DNA of 64,000 nucleotides from Salvia splendens (taxonomy: Eukaryota > Streptophyta > Magnoliopsida > Lamiales > Lamiaceae), in assembly GCF_004379255.2 (NCBI RefSeq), contig NC_056040.1, forward strand, positions 1,468,257-1,532,256. The letters are read 5' to 3'. The translations under genes were made by a program, and so were the position numbers. Position 1 is the first letter of the stretch. Each line of letters starts with the position of its first letter. Below are positions 13,367-27,018 of the stretch, piece after piece. The notes under the pieces were generated by a model. The model did no database searches. It had not been told where the DNA came from and saw nothing but the letters and a program-made list of their open reading frames with translations.

Positions 13367-13468
13367 CACTTGGTGCAGTTATGATGCCAAGATTCAAATA
13401 ATAATGAAATAAAGTTGCACTTGGTGCAGTTATGATGCCAAGATTCAAATAATAATGAAATAAACATT
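13367..13468. repeat. 51-bp tandem duplication just after the FUSC stop codon
   Basis: CACTTGGTGCAGTTATGATG and the following AT-rich part occur at 13367 and again at 13418, nearly identical. It lies about 80 bp after the stop, so it is probably in the 3' UTR. Confidence 0.85.
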
Positions 13469-13905
13469 CATACGCATTTTCTATTTGAATATAAATATCA
13501 AACAATTTCACCATCTCCACAGCTTATAATGATACTGATGCAAATCGTTAGCATATTCAAATCCTTTTATCAAACCAACAAAATTGAATATCTCAACATT
13601 CTACACAACTCCAGATCCGAGCCGATTAAATCGAAGAAATAGAATTCAATCAACGAAAATCAAACATACACTGGAAATGTGATTTGCTACTGCAACATCA
13701 AAACACAGTAGTGAATTTAAGCTAATGATTCAATAACAAAAAAATGCATAGAATTATAAGAACAAGTAGCACAAGGTCTTTGAAAACGTTGAAATTTCAT
13801 TAGCTTTTGCGGAATCAAAACGGCACAAACATAAACCCCTAATTCGTAAAACACAAACCCTAAACTTCCGATTCAATTCATCTATACATCGATTAAGCCT
13901 AAAAC

Positions 13906-14312
<407 letters not shown>

Positions 14313-14345
14313 GGAAGATGGAGTGTGGTGGTAAGGGATTGGCAC

Positions 14346-14391
14346 CGTGGATCTTGAAGTTTTAATCGACGGATATGAGATTAGATCCGTG
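14346..14391 (-). promoter_or_regulatory. Degenerate histone octamer motifs in the H4 promoter
   Basis: CGTGGATC at 14346-14353 and GATCCGTG at 14384-14391 each differ by one base from the plant histone octamer CGCGGATC / GATCCGCG known to drive S-phase expression. They are in opposite orientation and 30 bp apart, about 130-175 bp upstream of the ATG. Function is inferred. Confidence 0.45.
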
Positions 14392-14557
14392 TGATGCTTA
14401 GTTATCTATTGTTAACCGTGGATAAGACTAGATCTGACGGTTAATATGGATTCCGACTAGATTACTCGGATTTCGGTTTTTTAAAGAATTGCTTTGGCGC
14501 TCGATTAAGATATTGTTGAAACGTCAAACAGTCTAAAGTCTAAAGTCTAAACTCTAA

Positions 14558-15408
14558 GGGCACCCGCAAGGCGTTCCGCCGGAACAGTTTCGCCGCGGAA
14601 CGCGTTGCGGCGCACCATTCCGCTCCCATTCCGTTCCCATTCCGTGCCGAGTGCCGACGGCACGGAACGCGGCACGGCTTGTGCCGCCACGCGCTGGGGC
14701 GACGTGGCGCTCCCCGCTTCGTGCGTGCTTCCCACTCGCCGGCCCGCGAGCGGGACACGTCAGCGATGACGCAATAATTAATTTTTTTAATTTTTTTTTA
14801 TTTTTATTTTTATTTTCTTATTCTATAAATACACCTAATTTATAACTCCCTCCGTCCCAGACTACTCGCACATTTCCTTTTCGGCACGGAGATTAAGGAA
14901 TAAGTGTATAGCAAAGTCAACAATTGCGGCTGTAGGTGATAATTTTTACTAAAAATGTAAAGAGTGCAAATAACTTGAGACGCCCAGAAAGGAAATAAGT
15001 GCAAGTAGTCCGGGACGGAGGGAGTACATTTCACACACAACTACACATCTACTCTTCCTAAACCAACATCAATTCCTCTCCAATTTTCTATTTCAATCTC
15101 CTTCCTAAACCAACATCTACACTTTATTTTTATTTTTATTTATTTTTTTTATGTTTAAGTTGAATTTGTTTTTAATGTTGTGTGTTTTTTAATAAAGTGT
15201 GTTTGTTTTTTATTAAAGTGTGTTTATTTAAATTGAATTGGGTTGGAAATAAAAAAAAATGAAATTGAATGAATAGTAATTTAAGGAACGGTTAAGGAAC
15301 GGAGGGTTGCAGGTTCCGTTCCTTAGTTAAGGAATGGAGTAAAAAAGTACAGTGGGGCCCTCAAATAGTGGTTTAAGGAACGGTATAGGAACAGCGTTGT
15401 GGATGGCC
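14558..15408. mobile_element. PIF/Harbinger-type non-autonomous element with a nested Stowaway
   Basis: Left end GGGCACCCGCAAGGCGTTCC and right end GGAACAGCGTTGTGGATGGCC form imperfect TIRs, flanked by TAA on both sides (14555-14557 and 15409-15411), the 3-bp target duplication typical of PIF/Harbinger. No transposase remains. The interior holds a leader-like tract (CTATAAATACACC..CACACACAACTACACATC) interrupted by the Stowaway at 14843-15026. Confidence 0.8.
14843..15026. mobile_element. Stowaway MITE nested in a Harbinger element
   Basis: CTCCCTCCGTCCCAGACTAC to GTCCGGGACGGAGGGAG-TA, about 180 bp. It belongs to the same subfamily as the copies at 53492 and 62203, sharing TTTCCTTTTCGGCACGGAGA and GGCTGTAGGTG interior motifs. 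It interrupts the Harbinger interior, so it inserted later. Confidence 0.88.
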
Positions 15409-15844
15409 TAACGATGGACTTGTTGTGTGATTTTGTGACTACAAATTGAATTTTTTTTATTTAAATTCTCAGAATTCTTGAGTTCGATTGTGAGTTTATT
15501 GGGTATTTTAGATGAATCAACAACTATTATTTATATTCATTATCTTTAGATGGTGGTTATTTTTGTCCGATCGCAGTTGTTTCGCCTAGGAGGTTAATTA
15601 GTTTTGACTTTTAAGATTGTATGAATTGATCCGGGTTATGTCGTTGAATGAGATGAGAAAGTTCAAGTGTTCGAAAGCAGGAGTGTATGGAAAGAGAGAT
15701 TAGGTCGTGATTAGCTTATTCAATTTGGGTCTAACAGTATTATCCAGTTGTTTGGTGGGTGGGTTAAATATTCATGCATGCCCGTTACTCAAGTACGACT
15801 CACACTTCCTCCATCTCAGGGCATCGTTCTCTTTAGGCTTATTA

Positions 15845-16280
15845 GAGCATCAGCAATGACGGACGTCCACGCAGAATTCTCACCAGCGTGCGGGAATTCC
15901 GTGGCGGACGTCCGCCATTGCGCGTCCCAGGCACGGATACGGAATTCCGCGATGAATTCCTTGTGGACGTCTGCCATTGCGTTGACGCCCGCGGAATTCC
16001 GATTTTTTTCATTAAATGTTTTTTTTAATGAAGTATGTTTTTTTTAAATAAAGTGGATGCATTTTCTCCGTATTCGCGTCGAAATTTTAATTCCGTAAAT
16101 TGTTTAATTCCAGAAATTGTCTAATTTGTGAATTTTTTTAATGTGGGAATTCTGCTACTATGCAGTGGAAATTCCGTATGACGTGGCAGGGCGGTGAGAA
16201 GTCCGTATGACGTGGTAGGAGGTGTTTTTGAGAATTCCTCCGGGAATTCCACCGGAAATTCCGCTCCACTGCTGATGCTC
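15845..16280. mobile_element. PIF/Harbinger-type MITE, 436 bp
   Basis: GAGCATCAGCAATGACGG at the left and CCACTGCTGATGCTC at the right, with TTA on both sides (15842-15844, 16281-16283). The interior is built from GGAATTC-containing repeats and a short TTTTTTAATGAAG tract. Non-coding. Confidence 0.85.
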
Positions 16281-16500
16281 TTAGTCTCAACCTCCACGTG
16301 CGATTCATTGTATCTCATTTTTATAATAGAGATAGGAATAGGGGGTAGGTGGCAATGAGGTGGAGTGGGTGGTAGGAGGTGGATAGAAGGAGAAAGGAAA
16401 CGGAGTTGTGGGAGTGGTAGGCGGTTTCTATTTGTTCGATTTTCCTCATGTGCACTCCATTATTGTCATTTTCGTAATGACAAAATGTTAGTCTATATGA

Positions 16501-17117
16501 GAGCATCTCCAATGACGGCGTCGGCACCGGCACGCCGATTTTTTGCGGACACCGGTGCTGACGCCGAACCATTGCTAGCGGCTTCGTCGAAATCGGCATG
16601 CCCACGCCGATTCTTGAGCTGACGCCGATTCTCACGCCGTCCTCACAGCGCCATTGTAGGCCCCGGATCGGCGTCAGACCGGCGTCATATTTTTAATTTT
16701 TTTTTTAAAAAAAATTCCGAAATACTATATATACGGCTTTGGACGAAGGGCTGAGCGACGACGGCGGCAAGGAGTGATTTTTTATGTAATTTTTTTATTG
16801 TACATTTTAATTTTTGTAGTTTTTTTTTAAATTAATGTACTTTTTTTAAAATTATTGTACTTTTTTAAATTTTAATAGTATTATTCAATTTTCCCGTATT
16901 TGTCTCGTAAATTAAATTCCGTATGTTGTTACGATTGTAAATTAAATTATATAATTGTTATTAGTGATGTGGATAGGCTATGGGAAGGCTATATGAGGGC
17001 TATTGGATGTCCAGTTGCATGTCCAGATGATGTGGCAGGAGGATTTTAGTGGTGATGACGTGGCAGTGGGAAGACTATGTGAGAGCTATTGGATGTCCTC
17101 CACCATTGGAGATGCTC
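16501..17117. mobile_element. PIF/Harbinger-type MITE, 617 bp
   Basis: TIRs GAGCATCTCCAATG / CATTGGAGATGCTC are perfect over 14 bp. Flanks are TGA and TTA, one base off a clean duplication. The right-hand 200 bp (GTGATGTGGATAGGCTATGG, GATGTGGCAGGAGGATTTTA) match the right end of the element at 34770, so both belong to one family. Confidence 0.82.
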
Positions 17118-17350
17118 TTATCACCACTTTCCTACGTGTACATCGTGTTGACATTCTATATTGAGGTAATTTTATCATCTGCACATTTTTCAATAGTCCA
17201 GATCATAGTTTGAAGTTTGTACAATATTTAGAGTTTGCATTTTATCACTACCATTTGTATATTAATATAGAAAACAATATACACACATGAATACATAACG
17301 TTCAATTTTCTCTTAATAAGAGTAATTAAACACAAAATAATCTATTATAC

Positions 17351-17560
17351 TACTCCCTCCGTCCCGAGGAAGATGACCACTTTCTTAGGCGGCACAAGAT
17401 TTTATGTAACTTTATTTTGTGTATTAAGTGGAGAGAGAGTAAAGTAAGAGAGAGGGAATAATGTAGAGATAAAAGGTGTTTCTATTTTTAATCATGAGTC
17501 ATCTTGGTTGGAACAAACTAAAAAAGAAAGTGGGTCATCTTCGATGAGACGAAAGAAGTA
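17351..17560. mobile_element. Stowaway MITE
   Basis: TA-CTCCCTCCGTCCCGAGGAAG at the left and a weaker right end GATGAGACGAAAGAAG-TA. Subterminal inverted motifs GATGACCACTTTCTT / AAGAAAGTGGGTCATC support the pair. About 210 bp. Confidence 0.8.
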
Positions 17561-18459
17561 TTATCTTAGCTGTTTATCTCAATTTTTTAATCTTAATATT
17601 CTCAACTATATGCTACAAATGAGCCCAAACTTATGAATACTCCTGTTGAAGCATGACACATAAGCCGGGCTAGACATATGTTTTTTTGTTGGGTCTTGGT
17701 ATGTAGCTGATGATATATGGGCCAATATATTTCAACTTTACCCATTTATATCCAAATTAAAATTAAGAGTTTTGTTTCTGGGTTGTCATCTAACATAAGA
17801 AATCATGATTTGTTCAGTCAATAAGAAATCATGAGGAGGCTAATGTATCTTTTCAACATTAAATGTCATTAAAGAATCGTATCATTTTTTTTCTATCTAA
17901 GGAATTTGCCTCTTAAATGTGATTATTTAATTGAATATATGCCAAATTTGATTTTTTTATAAAACCGACAAAAATTGAGTTTCTTATAATACTAGTAAAT
18001 AATAGTGTGACATATATCTCTAGCACTAACAATAGTAAATTTTCTACTTTATATTAAGTTATTTTTATTTTACTTTTTTTTAATATTCTGTTCATTTATT
18101 AAACATGTTGTTATAGTATGCCACTATAGTTAGAATTATTATTTGTTTCTTTAGTTTGTTTCTTTAGAGAAAAACTTGTAAGTCATATGATATCATTCAA
18201 ACTAAAATTCTCATTTAATTTCGTAAAAAGTGTAAAACGACTTGATTGTTCTACCCAATGAAATGGCTTCTTTAGCAATTCCACGACATAAAAAAGGCTA
18301 GACCAAGTGGATGGAATAGTGAAATTAATTATTAGTAGTATTAATAATTAATGTACTAATAATAAGCAATCAGCGGATGAATTGGCACTTTTTCCGGTGC
18401 TTTAATCGTGGTAAATATATTAAATAATTAGTAACCAAATTATTTTAATATTTTAATTA

Positions 18460-18520
<61 letters not shown>
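18460..18520. repeat. Compound microsatellite (CT)n(CA)n
   Basis: About ten CT units followed directly by about twenty-one CA units, ending in TGTATATCG. Likely polymorphic in length. Confidence 0.97.
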
Positions 18521-18524
<4 letters not shown>

Positions 18525-21500
18525 TATCGATATATTATATTTATATAAATGGGTTTAAATTGCTTTCCAAGCGTGGATGTTTTTGTTGGAGAATCCACAA
18601 ACAAAATGGCTCCATGGATTAATGCCCCACCCCCCAACTTTAGTATTTATTTTTCTTCTCTTGCCAAACAACTAATTTTCCCATTTACTTCCAATGAATC
18701 CATTCCACTACTCAAACACACCCAACCCCACTCCACGCGTGCATGTTTATATACATTTATTATTTATATTATATGTAAAAAGATATTTCATGAGTATATA
18801 GTGGTCTTAGTGGAATTTATATTTGCATATCCTTTGAACTATTTTGTAGAGAAAATATAACATATGTTGGAAAAAATCAAACATATAGTATATAATGCTC
18901 ACATATATGTTTTTAAAAAATCGCAAATTGAAAAGGGATATTTTCAACAGTGTTGTTATTATGATAACTTTTTTTGGTTGTACATGCCAACTAATTTAGA
19001 TTTTTACATTATGTTTTGGGTTCATCACCTAAGTCTTGATTGAATAACAACTGCATATAGCAAAAAGTAATAGTACTAGAATAATTAGTTCGTGCAGTAA
19101 TTAACAAAATTCGAGATGATTAGAATGATAAGTTGATATAATTGTGCTCATTTTGATTTGAAATATGGCCAATTGTGCTAATTTTGATTTGAAATATGAC
19201 TTTTTTCTTAAAAAGGGAAAAAAGAAATAAATTCAAGTCAATAATAATGGCTTGAGAGGGGCCATGCTCCTGTGTTTTGGTGGCTAAGCTAAGCAAATGG
19301 TGTGACTCTTTACCATATTCCAACTAACTTTTTTTTATCATTTTTAATAAAAAAAATTAGATCAAATTTATATATTGAATCAATTAATTGAACAAGTTAT
19401 ATATGGTGGTTTAGACTGATGTACTGACCTTAATCTTAACACAAAACCAATAAGAAAAAGTATTATATGCAAAAAAAATGAACAACAAAGAACACGAGCT
19501 CATCGTCTGGTCTAACATTAATAGAAGGGAATCCAGTCATCTTAAACTTGTCCATTTCCTAATGTCACTCAAATTATTGATCATTGATCCCAATGAAAAG
19601 GGAAATATGTATGTCGGAAGTATTCGATTCTGTTTAGCAGAATACATATTTATCATTCCTAATTTCATCGACGACAAGTCTATAAAAACTTTTTTTGTGT
19701 TGAGTCTTTCTTGAAAGATAAATCAGATTTGAAGTTGTGCTTGGTGAACCTCGTGGCGTTGTTGAGTCTCTCCTCAAGGCAAGTCTTCCATCTCATTGTA
19801 TATAAACTAGTTAACTTGCAAAATAAGTTAGACACTAAGAAATATTTAACTCATCAAAGAAAACACTCTCACAATGGTGTTACACAAAACTGAAAATTAG
19901 TACTACTATATTTTGTTAATAGCACTTTGTCATGTAAACTACGAGTGTTACGCTACTTTCATTATTGGATGATTAAATATTGTTGCAAAAAAGTTAAAGA
20001 TGATAAAGTGCAAAAATTGGTGGAGTTAATATGACAAATTCTTTTTGGCCCTTTTATATTGCATGAAAACTGTATCGATGTTGAGATAGAATATACTTAT
20101 ATATTGTGCTTTTTAAATTTACATCAAACACTAAAAATGCTAGTGAATTTGAAAGTGACTTCAACGGTTGTGGGAAACGAGAAATAAAATCCAACTATTT
20201 CACAAATTAATAAAAATGTGCAATTTGTGAAAAAAAAAGAACTCTTCGGATACTAATTGAAGAGCTTCTATCAACAAATATACCAATCAACGCAAATCAT
20301 TTCGATATCAAAATAGAAGAATCAATTCTCTTCTTGTTGGTTGATGCAAAGGTGTTATTTTGATACAATCTTTCTTGTTCTGGTGAGTTGTTAATCTCGG
20401 GCAAGTTGTGGTGAGGCATCTGATGATGCGACGTTTTGTTTTGAGTTCAATGTTTTGTTTACATGGTGTTCGTCTTGAACTTGTTTGATTAGTTGGATCA
20501 TATCTAGTTTTGTATAGTTTTGTTCGCTTTTATTGTATCATTATTCATGTGTGCATATTTTGCTTGTATTGGACTTTGTTTTTCTTTGCTCGTCGTTCTT
20601 GAAGTGATTCGGACAGTTCTTTCTATCTAACAAATAGGTACTTAATGTTTAACGATGCGACCGGCTAGTTGGTATTAATATAAATAATAAATAATTATCT
20701 CATAATAAGACTCAAATATATAAGACATGGTCCTAGACTCTAGAGGAATCCCTTTTACCCTTTTTCTTTTATATATTACCACAACATATATTTTATATAT
20801 GTATGCATATAACAATTAACAAAAAACATCTCGTGAATCTATAAATGTGGAGCACTTTATCAACACTATGAACTTGATTGTATTGTTCCCTCCACTCCAA
20901 ACAACAAGCCCTGAATTTCTCAATATTAAATACACATTTTTATATTTTTTTTATTAATTTTCCAATATTATATTTTCCACCCAACACACTACCCCAATAG
21001 ACCTCCACAAATATAATAATTATAATTTCTGCCCCAAGATCTTCTACTCTGTACAAAAGATTTTCCTTTCAGGTGATGAATCATGGTCGTCTTAATTATT
21101 TAATTTCTTGGACAATTGTCCTTTGCATTAATTTAAACCTTGATATATATTTTAATTAATTATCTTTTTTTTCCAAACTTTAGTTAATGGATGGCCCATT
21201 TGGTTCACTAACCCTGTTAAATATTTTATTTATTATTGTTTGGGAATTATTTAAAACCCTATTTCCACTAGTGTGTCACGACTCGCACCATACCATCACC
21301 TAATTGCTGGATTTATTTTTATTTTCCTAAAAAATGTTTGTGTATGTGTCACTTGGTATTTGGTGACCTTATTTGGGTATAATTTAGGGAGTAGTCAAAA
21401 ATCACATTTGACTATCATTGTCGATTAAACCTACCACATTATGATAATTATGTCATTATTGTAAAATTCATGGAATCTTGTGTTTCAATTGGATTTGATT

Positions 21501-23587
21501 TCTATATCTTATTTATTTTTCGTACGTATACTATGAGATCATTAGTAGTATGTACTTAACATATATGAATAAACAAATATTAATTGAGAGTAAAATAGTA
21601 ATTTTTTAATGGTCAAAGCCAATTGATAGAGAATCTGTTCTTTTCCCAAATTGTTATCAGAAGAAATTGGGATTAGTCAAGTGAACACATCAAATTAGGT
21701 TCTAGAATTTAGCTAACCGCAGCCTACTATAAACCTATTATTATTACATTTTCTTGTTTTATATGATCGTGATAATTAATATTTGATGTCACTTTATCCA
21801 ATGTCGACATTTTAGTTGACATAATTAAACAAAAATTAACGAGCAATAATATTATCCCTATTGTTTGAAGTTGGTTTTGATCAAATTGGAAACCTCCATC
21901 GAGTTTTTAATAAAGAAAAAATAGGAGAAAAAAATCCATATTTACTTTAAAAAAGATTTTAAAAAAGTCTGCATTTAATCTTCACTCCCCAATTTGAAAC
22001 ATGCAATCAACGTTATCCAATGTCATTCTACGTGATAATACAAGCATTGTTATAGACAGAATTTTTTGTCACTAGAAGCAGCGAAAAACAAATAAGAATA
22101 AGATCTCTGGATTAGTAATAAGTAATGTGTTGACACAATAACACAAAAACTTACATGTTACGTAAATCGTTTTCTCAACGTGATCGAATCCTATAGATGA
22201 ACCTAATTCTTTCGGTATTCACTTATATGTCAATATGTTTCAAAAGTAATTTCCAATACAACACTTCTTACAAAGAAAGTTAGGAAATCCTTATTTAAGA
22301 GTGTGTCTTTTATTTGATAAAGTAATTTTGTTTCTCGCGTTCTCGCATTATGTGAACTTATTGTGTTTGAAATTAATGGTTCAATCTTAATTAACTAAAT
22401 TTAATACTATCATAATTCAATCCATATATCTTTGACTGTAATACGAATATAAACTAATAAATTTCAATTTAATAGTAAAATATAATGAGATGCTAAACAA
22501 TCGACCATGATACATATTTAAATAAAGTGTTGCTAATTTGGGACACGAAATTGATGACTAACTCTCGATGGTTCAAACAAGGCCATAAATCACATCAATG
22601 GAAAGTAGTATTAATTCATTAGCCAATTTGGATTTTCCCTTTCCAAATATTGATGTAGTCTACAAAGTAAGATGTAATTGATGATGAATTTCAATAAAAA
22701 TAGCTTTAACAATACCCTTAAAACTGGTCCATAATATTATATCCCACAAAAATAAAATGAAAATGAAAAAAAAAGTTACACTTTATTTTTCTTTTCTTCT
22801 TTAGTTTTTTTTTTTTTTGAAATTTATGATTAATGGTTTGAATGGTCAAGAATGGATGATTTGGTCTTCATAGGATGCCTCATCCTCATTCCCTTTTCTG
22901 GGCTTTGTATTATTGCCTAGATTGTTCGATCTCATTGCTTATGGTAAAATATATAACATATTTGTTGTTTTTCTTTTTTGGGATATAGGGTTATGAGAGT
23001 AAAGTTAGGCAATCGAATGTCGTTTTTTTTATTGCAATATAATAGTCTTTTGTTTAATTAATACTCCGATTTGAGATGATTCAATTTGATTAAGTAGATG
23101 GGGTTTGGATTGTGTAGTATGAAAAAATGTTCAATTTATCAATTGTGTTAGCAACTAATTGTCTCGTTGCATGAGTACTAATGTCAACTGAGTCATGTTT
23201 ATTTAATAATTTGAATTAATGTGAATTAGCTTCTTGTTGGTTCGGTTTGGATGATGAACTGTTGGCATATATTGAACTGCTATGAATAAATAAAATCGCC
23301 GGAAGGTTAAACAATTTTTTTTCCATTTTTTTCATTTTCTTGTTATGTTTAAGATATTTAAACAAAAACATTTTGTTTATTATTTTATATTTGAAATGAT
23401 TTGTTATTAAGATTGTTATTTCATAAAACTATGGTAATATTTTCATAATATATATTTAATTATATACTATTATGTATATAAATTATTTGCTATAGTATTT
23501 TGGTCTAATCTACAGATCTATTCGATCAGTTAATGCATGAATCGATAGTTTCACTGATTTAATTATCGGTTTGATTTCTAAAATAAT

Positions 23588-23826
23588 ACTCCGTTCCGCG
23601 GTAGTTGAGTCATTTCTTTTTATGCATCCGCTTTAGAAAAATGATACTAAATAGTTAAAGTAAAGAAATAGTAAAATAAGAGAGAAAATAATGTAGATAA
23701 GACTCTTCTTCTCTACATTATTCTCTCTCTTACTTTATTTTTTCTTCATTTTAACTATTTATTATCATTTTTTCAAAACGAGTGCAGAAAATGAAATGAC
23801 TCAACTACCGCGGAACAGAGGGTTAT
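23588..23826. mobile_element. Palindromic MITE (near-complete hairpin), about 240 bp
   Basis: Left arm CTCCGTTCCGCGGTAGTTGA and right arm TCAACTACCGCGGAACAGAG are inverted copies, and the match continues inward with few mismatches for roughly 110 bp per arm, meeting near ATAAGACTCTTCTTCTCT (about 23700). Ends resemble Stowaway termini but are not canonical. Transcription would give a long hairpin. Confidence 0.8.
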
Positions 23827-25933
23827 TATGTGATTTTACATAGGCTATCCAAAACTTACATTGGAATTGGATTTAAAAAGCAACAAGAAATTATCAAATT
23901 CTCAATTATGACGATGATGATATATAGTGGAATATCAAACAAATTTGGGCTTGATTAAGACAATTGTAGACAATTCAGATAATATCAACGGATCGTGTTC
24001 CCTATTTCTCAATCATCGAAGCTTATAATAATTTACTTTATTATCTAAATGAATGTAGAAACAGATAATCCATTAGGAAATATGTGGATAATTTACAAGA
24101 GGTAGTAGTTGCAACCCTTTTTATCACACACATAAGAAATATAAATTTTAATTATTTTATTTATTTTATTTTATGATTTTTCATTATTTTTTTTGAGTTG
24201 GAAGATAAAGAAATTGAGATTTGTCTTACGGTTAAACTAAAAGAATTTTGAGCCCAACTATAATTATCATACACCAAAGAAAAATAAATTTTAATGCTCT
24301 TAATAAATAAGTAAACTATAACGTTGAAAGTTTCAAAAACAAATTGAGCAATATTTCTGTAGAATATAAAACATAATCTTTACATTAGCTTACACAACCT
24401 GTCAAACAACTATACTTTTTTGCAACATATAAATTATCGATGGCCATTTTATTTTTGTCATGATATTTTTATGGAAAATACACACATTAAAACTTATTTA
24501 TCACACGATATAGTGGGCAAGAGAGACGAAGACACAAACAGTCTGAAAATTCAAACCAGATATCTAGTTTTACGGGCGTTCTAGTTGCTTCTTTCCTCTT
24601 TTATGTTTCGTCCTTTGCTCATTGTCTTTGTTTATCGGCCGATGTTGAGTTTACGTGATTGTGGTTTTATTGCTACTTTGTTTGTTGTGATGTTGTGCAC
24701 TTGTGTTGGATTTCTGCGAATGTTCACATGCAAATATTGGTGAGTTGTCGTGCTATTGATTGATTTTATCTCTTTGTATGATAGATTATACATTAAAAAA
24801 TCTATCACTTGATAGCGTTACATGCAATGCCATGTAACCATAGTTTATCACGCACAACCATTTCGTCTGTAGATAATAAATTAGTACTACTTTGATGCAT
24901 AATATGACTATTACTATCGATATTAACACTGGCATATACATGTAGAATAGAGGAGTTGATCCTTGCCACCGGTCTTCAGAGTTGCAACCGATTCCATAAC
25001 ACGACAACAAATTGAGATTCACATCCGGTCTTAAGCCACAATCATTTTACACTTGTTAGTTTCAACCATCTTTTATCCTCTGATGCACACAATATTTTTT
25101 GTTTGTTGTGTCCGACTTCACAAATTTTGCTTTTACGTATCAGCTACTGTAACTTCCTTCCAACCCAAAAACATACCCACCAAAAAAAAGGAAAAGCAAG
25201 AACAAGAATCACACGCCATGAGAAAAGAAAAATTGATTGCTCTTAATTGCCCAAAGAAAACGCCCAAAGCATAGTGATTAATTATTGTTAATTATCACAT
25301 CAAACAATTGGAGGAATAATGCTTTGCTCTTCTCTCTCTACAGCCACACGCGGGCCCCACCACAAGACCCCTCACGCACGCACACAAAGCCAAACCAGTC
25401 CATGATTGTTCACACGTTTGGCACATTAATTCATAAAATTCAATTATTATACTAAAATTAAATTAAATAAAGTAAAAGAATAATGCTATACGGCCACGTT
25501 ATGACCAGTCATAAATTAATTAAATAACAAAAAAAATTGATTTTCTTTCAAATTTTTGGTTTAATACTACTTGATTTTACTTTTATATCATTTTCATTAT
25601 ATGTTGCTCAACACGTTAGTGTTGCTCTTTCGTAGTTTTTGCTCAACTTATTACTACTGTCATTTCTTGATTGTTGTTCAACGTATACAGTAATTCGTGA
25701 TATTAATGTGTTTTACGTAATGGAATTCAAAGATAAGTATCAACTCACAAGTCCATTCACACACATATAAGTTTATATCGGTAATTCTAATTTTTTTTAT
25801 ACATGTAAATGGACTAAATTAACTCTTTATGGCCGGCCACATTATGGCCATTTAACATACTTCATAGTAAAAACCCACAACCAAATTTACCAATTGCAAT
25901 TTTCCCTGTTAAACTTAAACCCATAAATTTGTG

Positions 25934-25942
25934 TCTATATAG
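25934..25942 (+). promoter_or_regulatory. Putative TATA box of the SAC51-like gene
   Basis: TCTATATAG is followed within 30-50 bp by a pyrimidine-rich stretch (TCTCTTTTCTCCTCTATTCA) typical of plant transcription starts. A start near 25965-25975 is inferred. Confidence 0.55.
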
Positions 25943-26404
25943 TCTCTTTTCTCCTCTATTCACTGTCTTGAACACACACGCTCTTGCTTTCCTCTCTCTC
26001 TAAAAAAGAAATTCAGCTGTTTTCTGCATTTGGGATTTTTTTGGTAGATTGTCTCTTTGGAAGGATAAGTCTTTTTTGGGTGCTGTCTTCTTTTGTGGGC
26101 TGTGAGTTTTCTTCTCACTATTTCTTCATTGTTTAAGGCTTTTGTGAACTGTTATTTTGTGATGTGCCTTTGTTTTGAATCTTGCTTGGCTTAATTTTTA
26201 GATCTGGTTTCTTGGGTTTTCCTTTTGAGCAATAAAGAAAAAATAAATGGGAATCAGGAATGGATAAAAAGGTTGGGTTTTGTGATTCTTTTGTAAGAAT
26301 TTATCTGCTTTTAGATCCATTTGTTTACGCAGTATTAGTGCTTAGGTTCAGTGTGTGAAGAAGTGTAGTGATGAAGGTGTTTTTGCATGCAGCTATGGTG
26401 ATTG

Positions 26405-26848
26405 GAGAAGATTTTTGTAGCCAATTGTGTATAAAAATCTGTTCTTTTTTGTTAATTAAGTGGTAAAGATGAGATTTTTGTAAGGTTAGTATTTAAGAAA
26501 TTTAATGGATGTGACTAATTATCCTTGTTTTGTATTCTTGAATTAAAAAGAACCTATCTTGATTAGAGTTGTTTTCCTATTTCATGGGTTAAAGAATTGA
26601 AAAGACTAGAATGTTATTACACTGTAATCTCTATTTTTCATAATGGGATCTGTTCATATTTCATCATTGATCTATGAAAACCAAATTAGAGAAGATTTTT
26701 GTAGCCAATTTTTTATAAAATCTGTTCTTTTTGTTAATTAAGTGGTAAAGATGAGATTTTTTGGTGTTTGTATCATGTTTTTGTAAGTTAGCATTCAAGA
26801 AATATAATGGGTGTGGCTAATTATCCTTATTTTGTATTGTTGAACTCA
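26405..26848 (+). repeat. Duplicated ~140-160-bp block in the leader intron of the SAC51-like gene
   Basis: The segment GAGAAGATTTTTGTAGCCAA at 26405 recurs at 26689, followed in both by TCTGTTCTTTTT, TTAATTAAGTGGTAAAGATG, CTAATTATCCTT and TTTTGTATT in the same order. The second copy has a small insertion. Both lie inside the inferred first leader intron, about 285 bp apart. Confidence 0.8.
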
Positions 26849-27018
26849 TTGGTTGCAAATTCGTATACAAACTTAGCCGCACCATACGCTTATTTATGTG
26901 TAGAGAACGTTGAATAGCTTCTCTTTTGAATGTCCCGACTTGGTTTTGAACTTGTGTTTCGAAATTTCAGCAGGTGTTGGTAAAAAAAAGTGGCAATCAA
27001 TCAAACTGAAGAAACAGC

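Larger units (their letters stand above)
17561..25930. other. Gene-free intergenic DNA between the MITE cluster and the SAC51-like gene
   Basis: About 8.4 kb of AT-rich sequence with stop codons throughout. It contains a CT/CA microsatellite (18460-18520) and a palindromic MITE (23588-23826). Open stretches of 60-103 codons show no recognisable domain and no splice-compatible neighbours. The last few hundred bases, with a C-rich patch near 25340-25400, are probably SAC51-like promoter. Confidence 0.6.
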
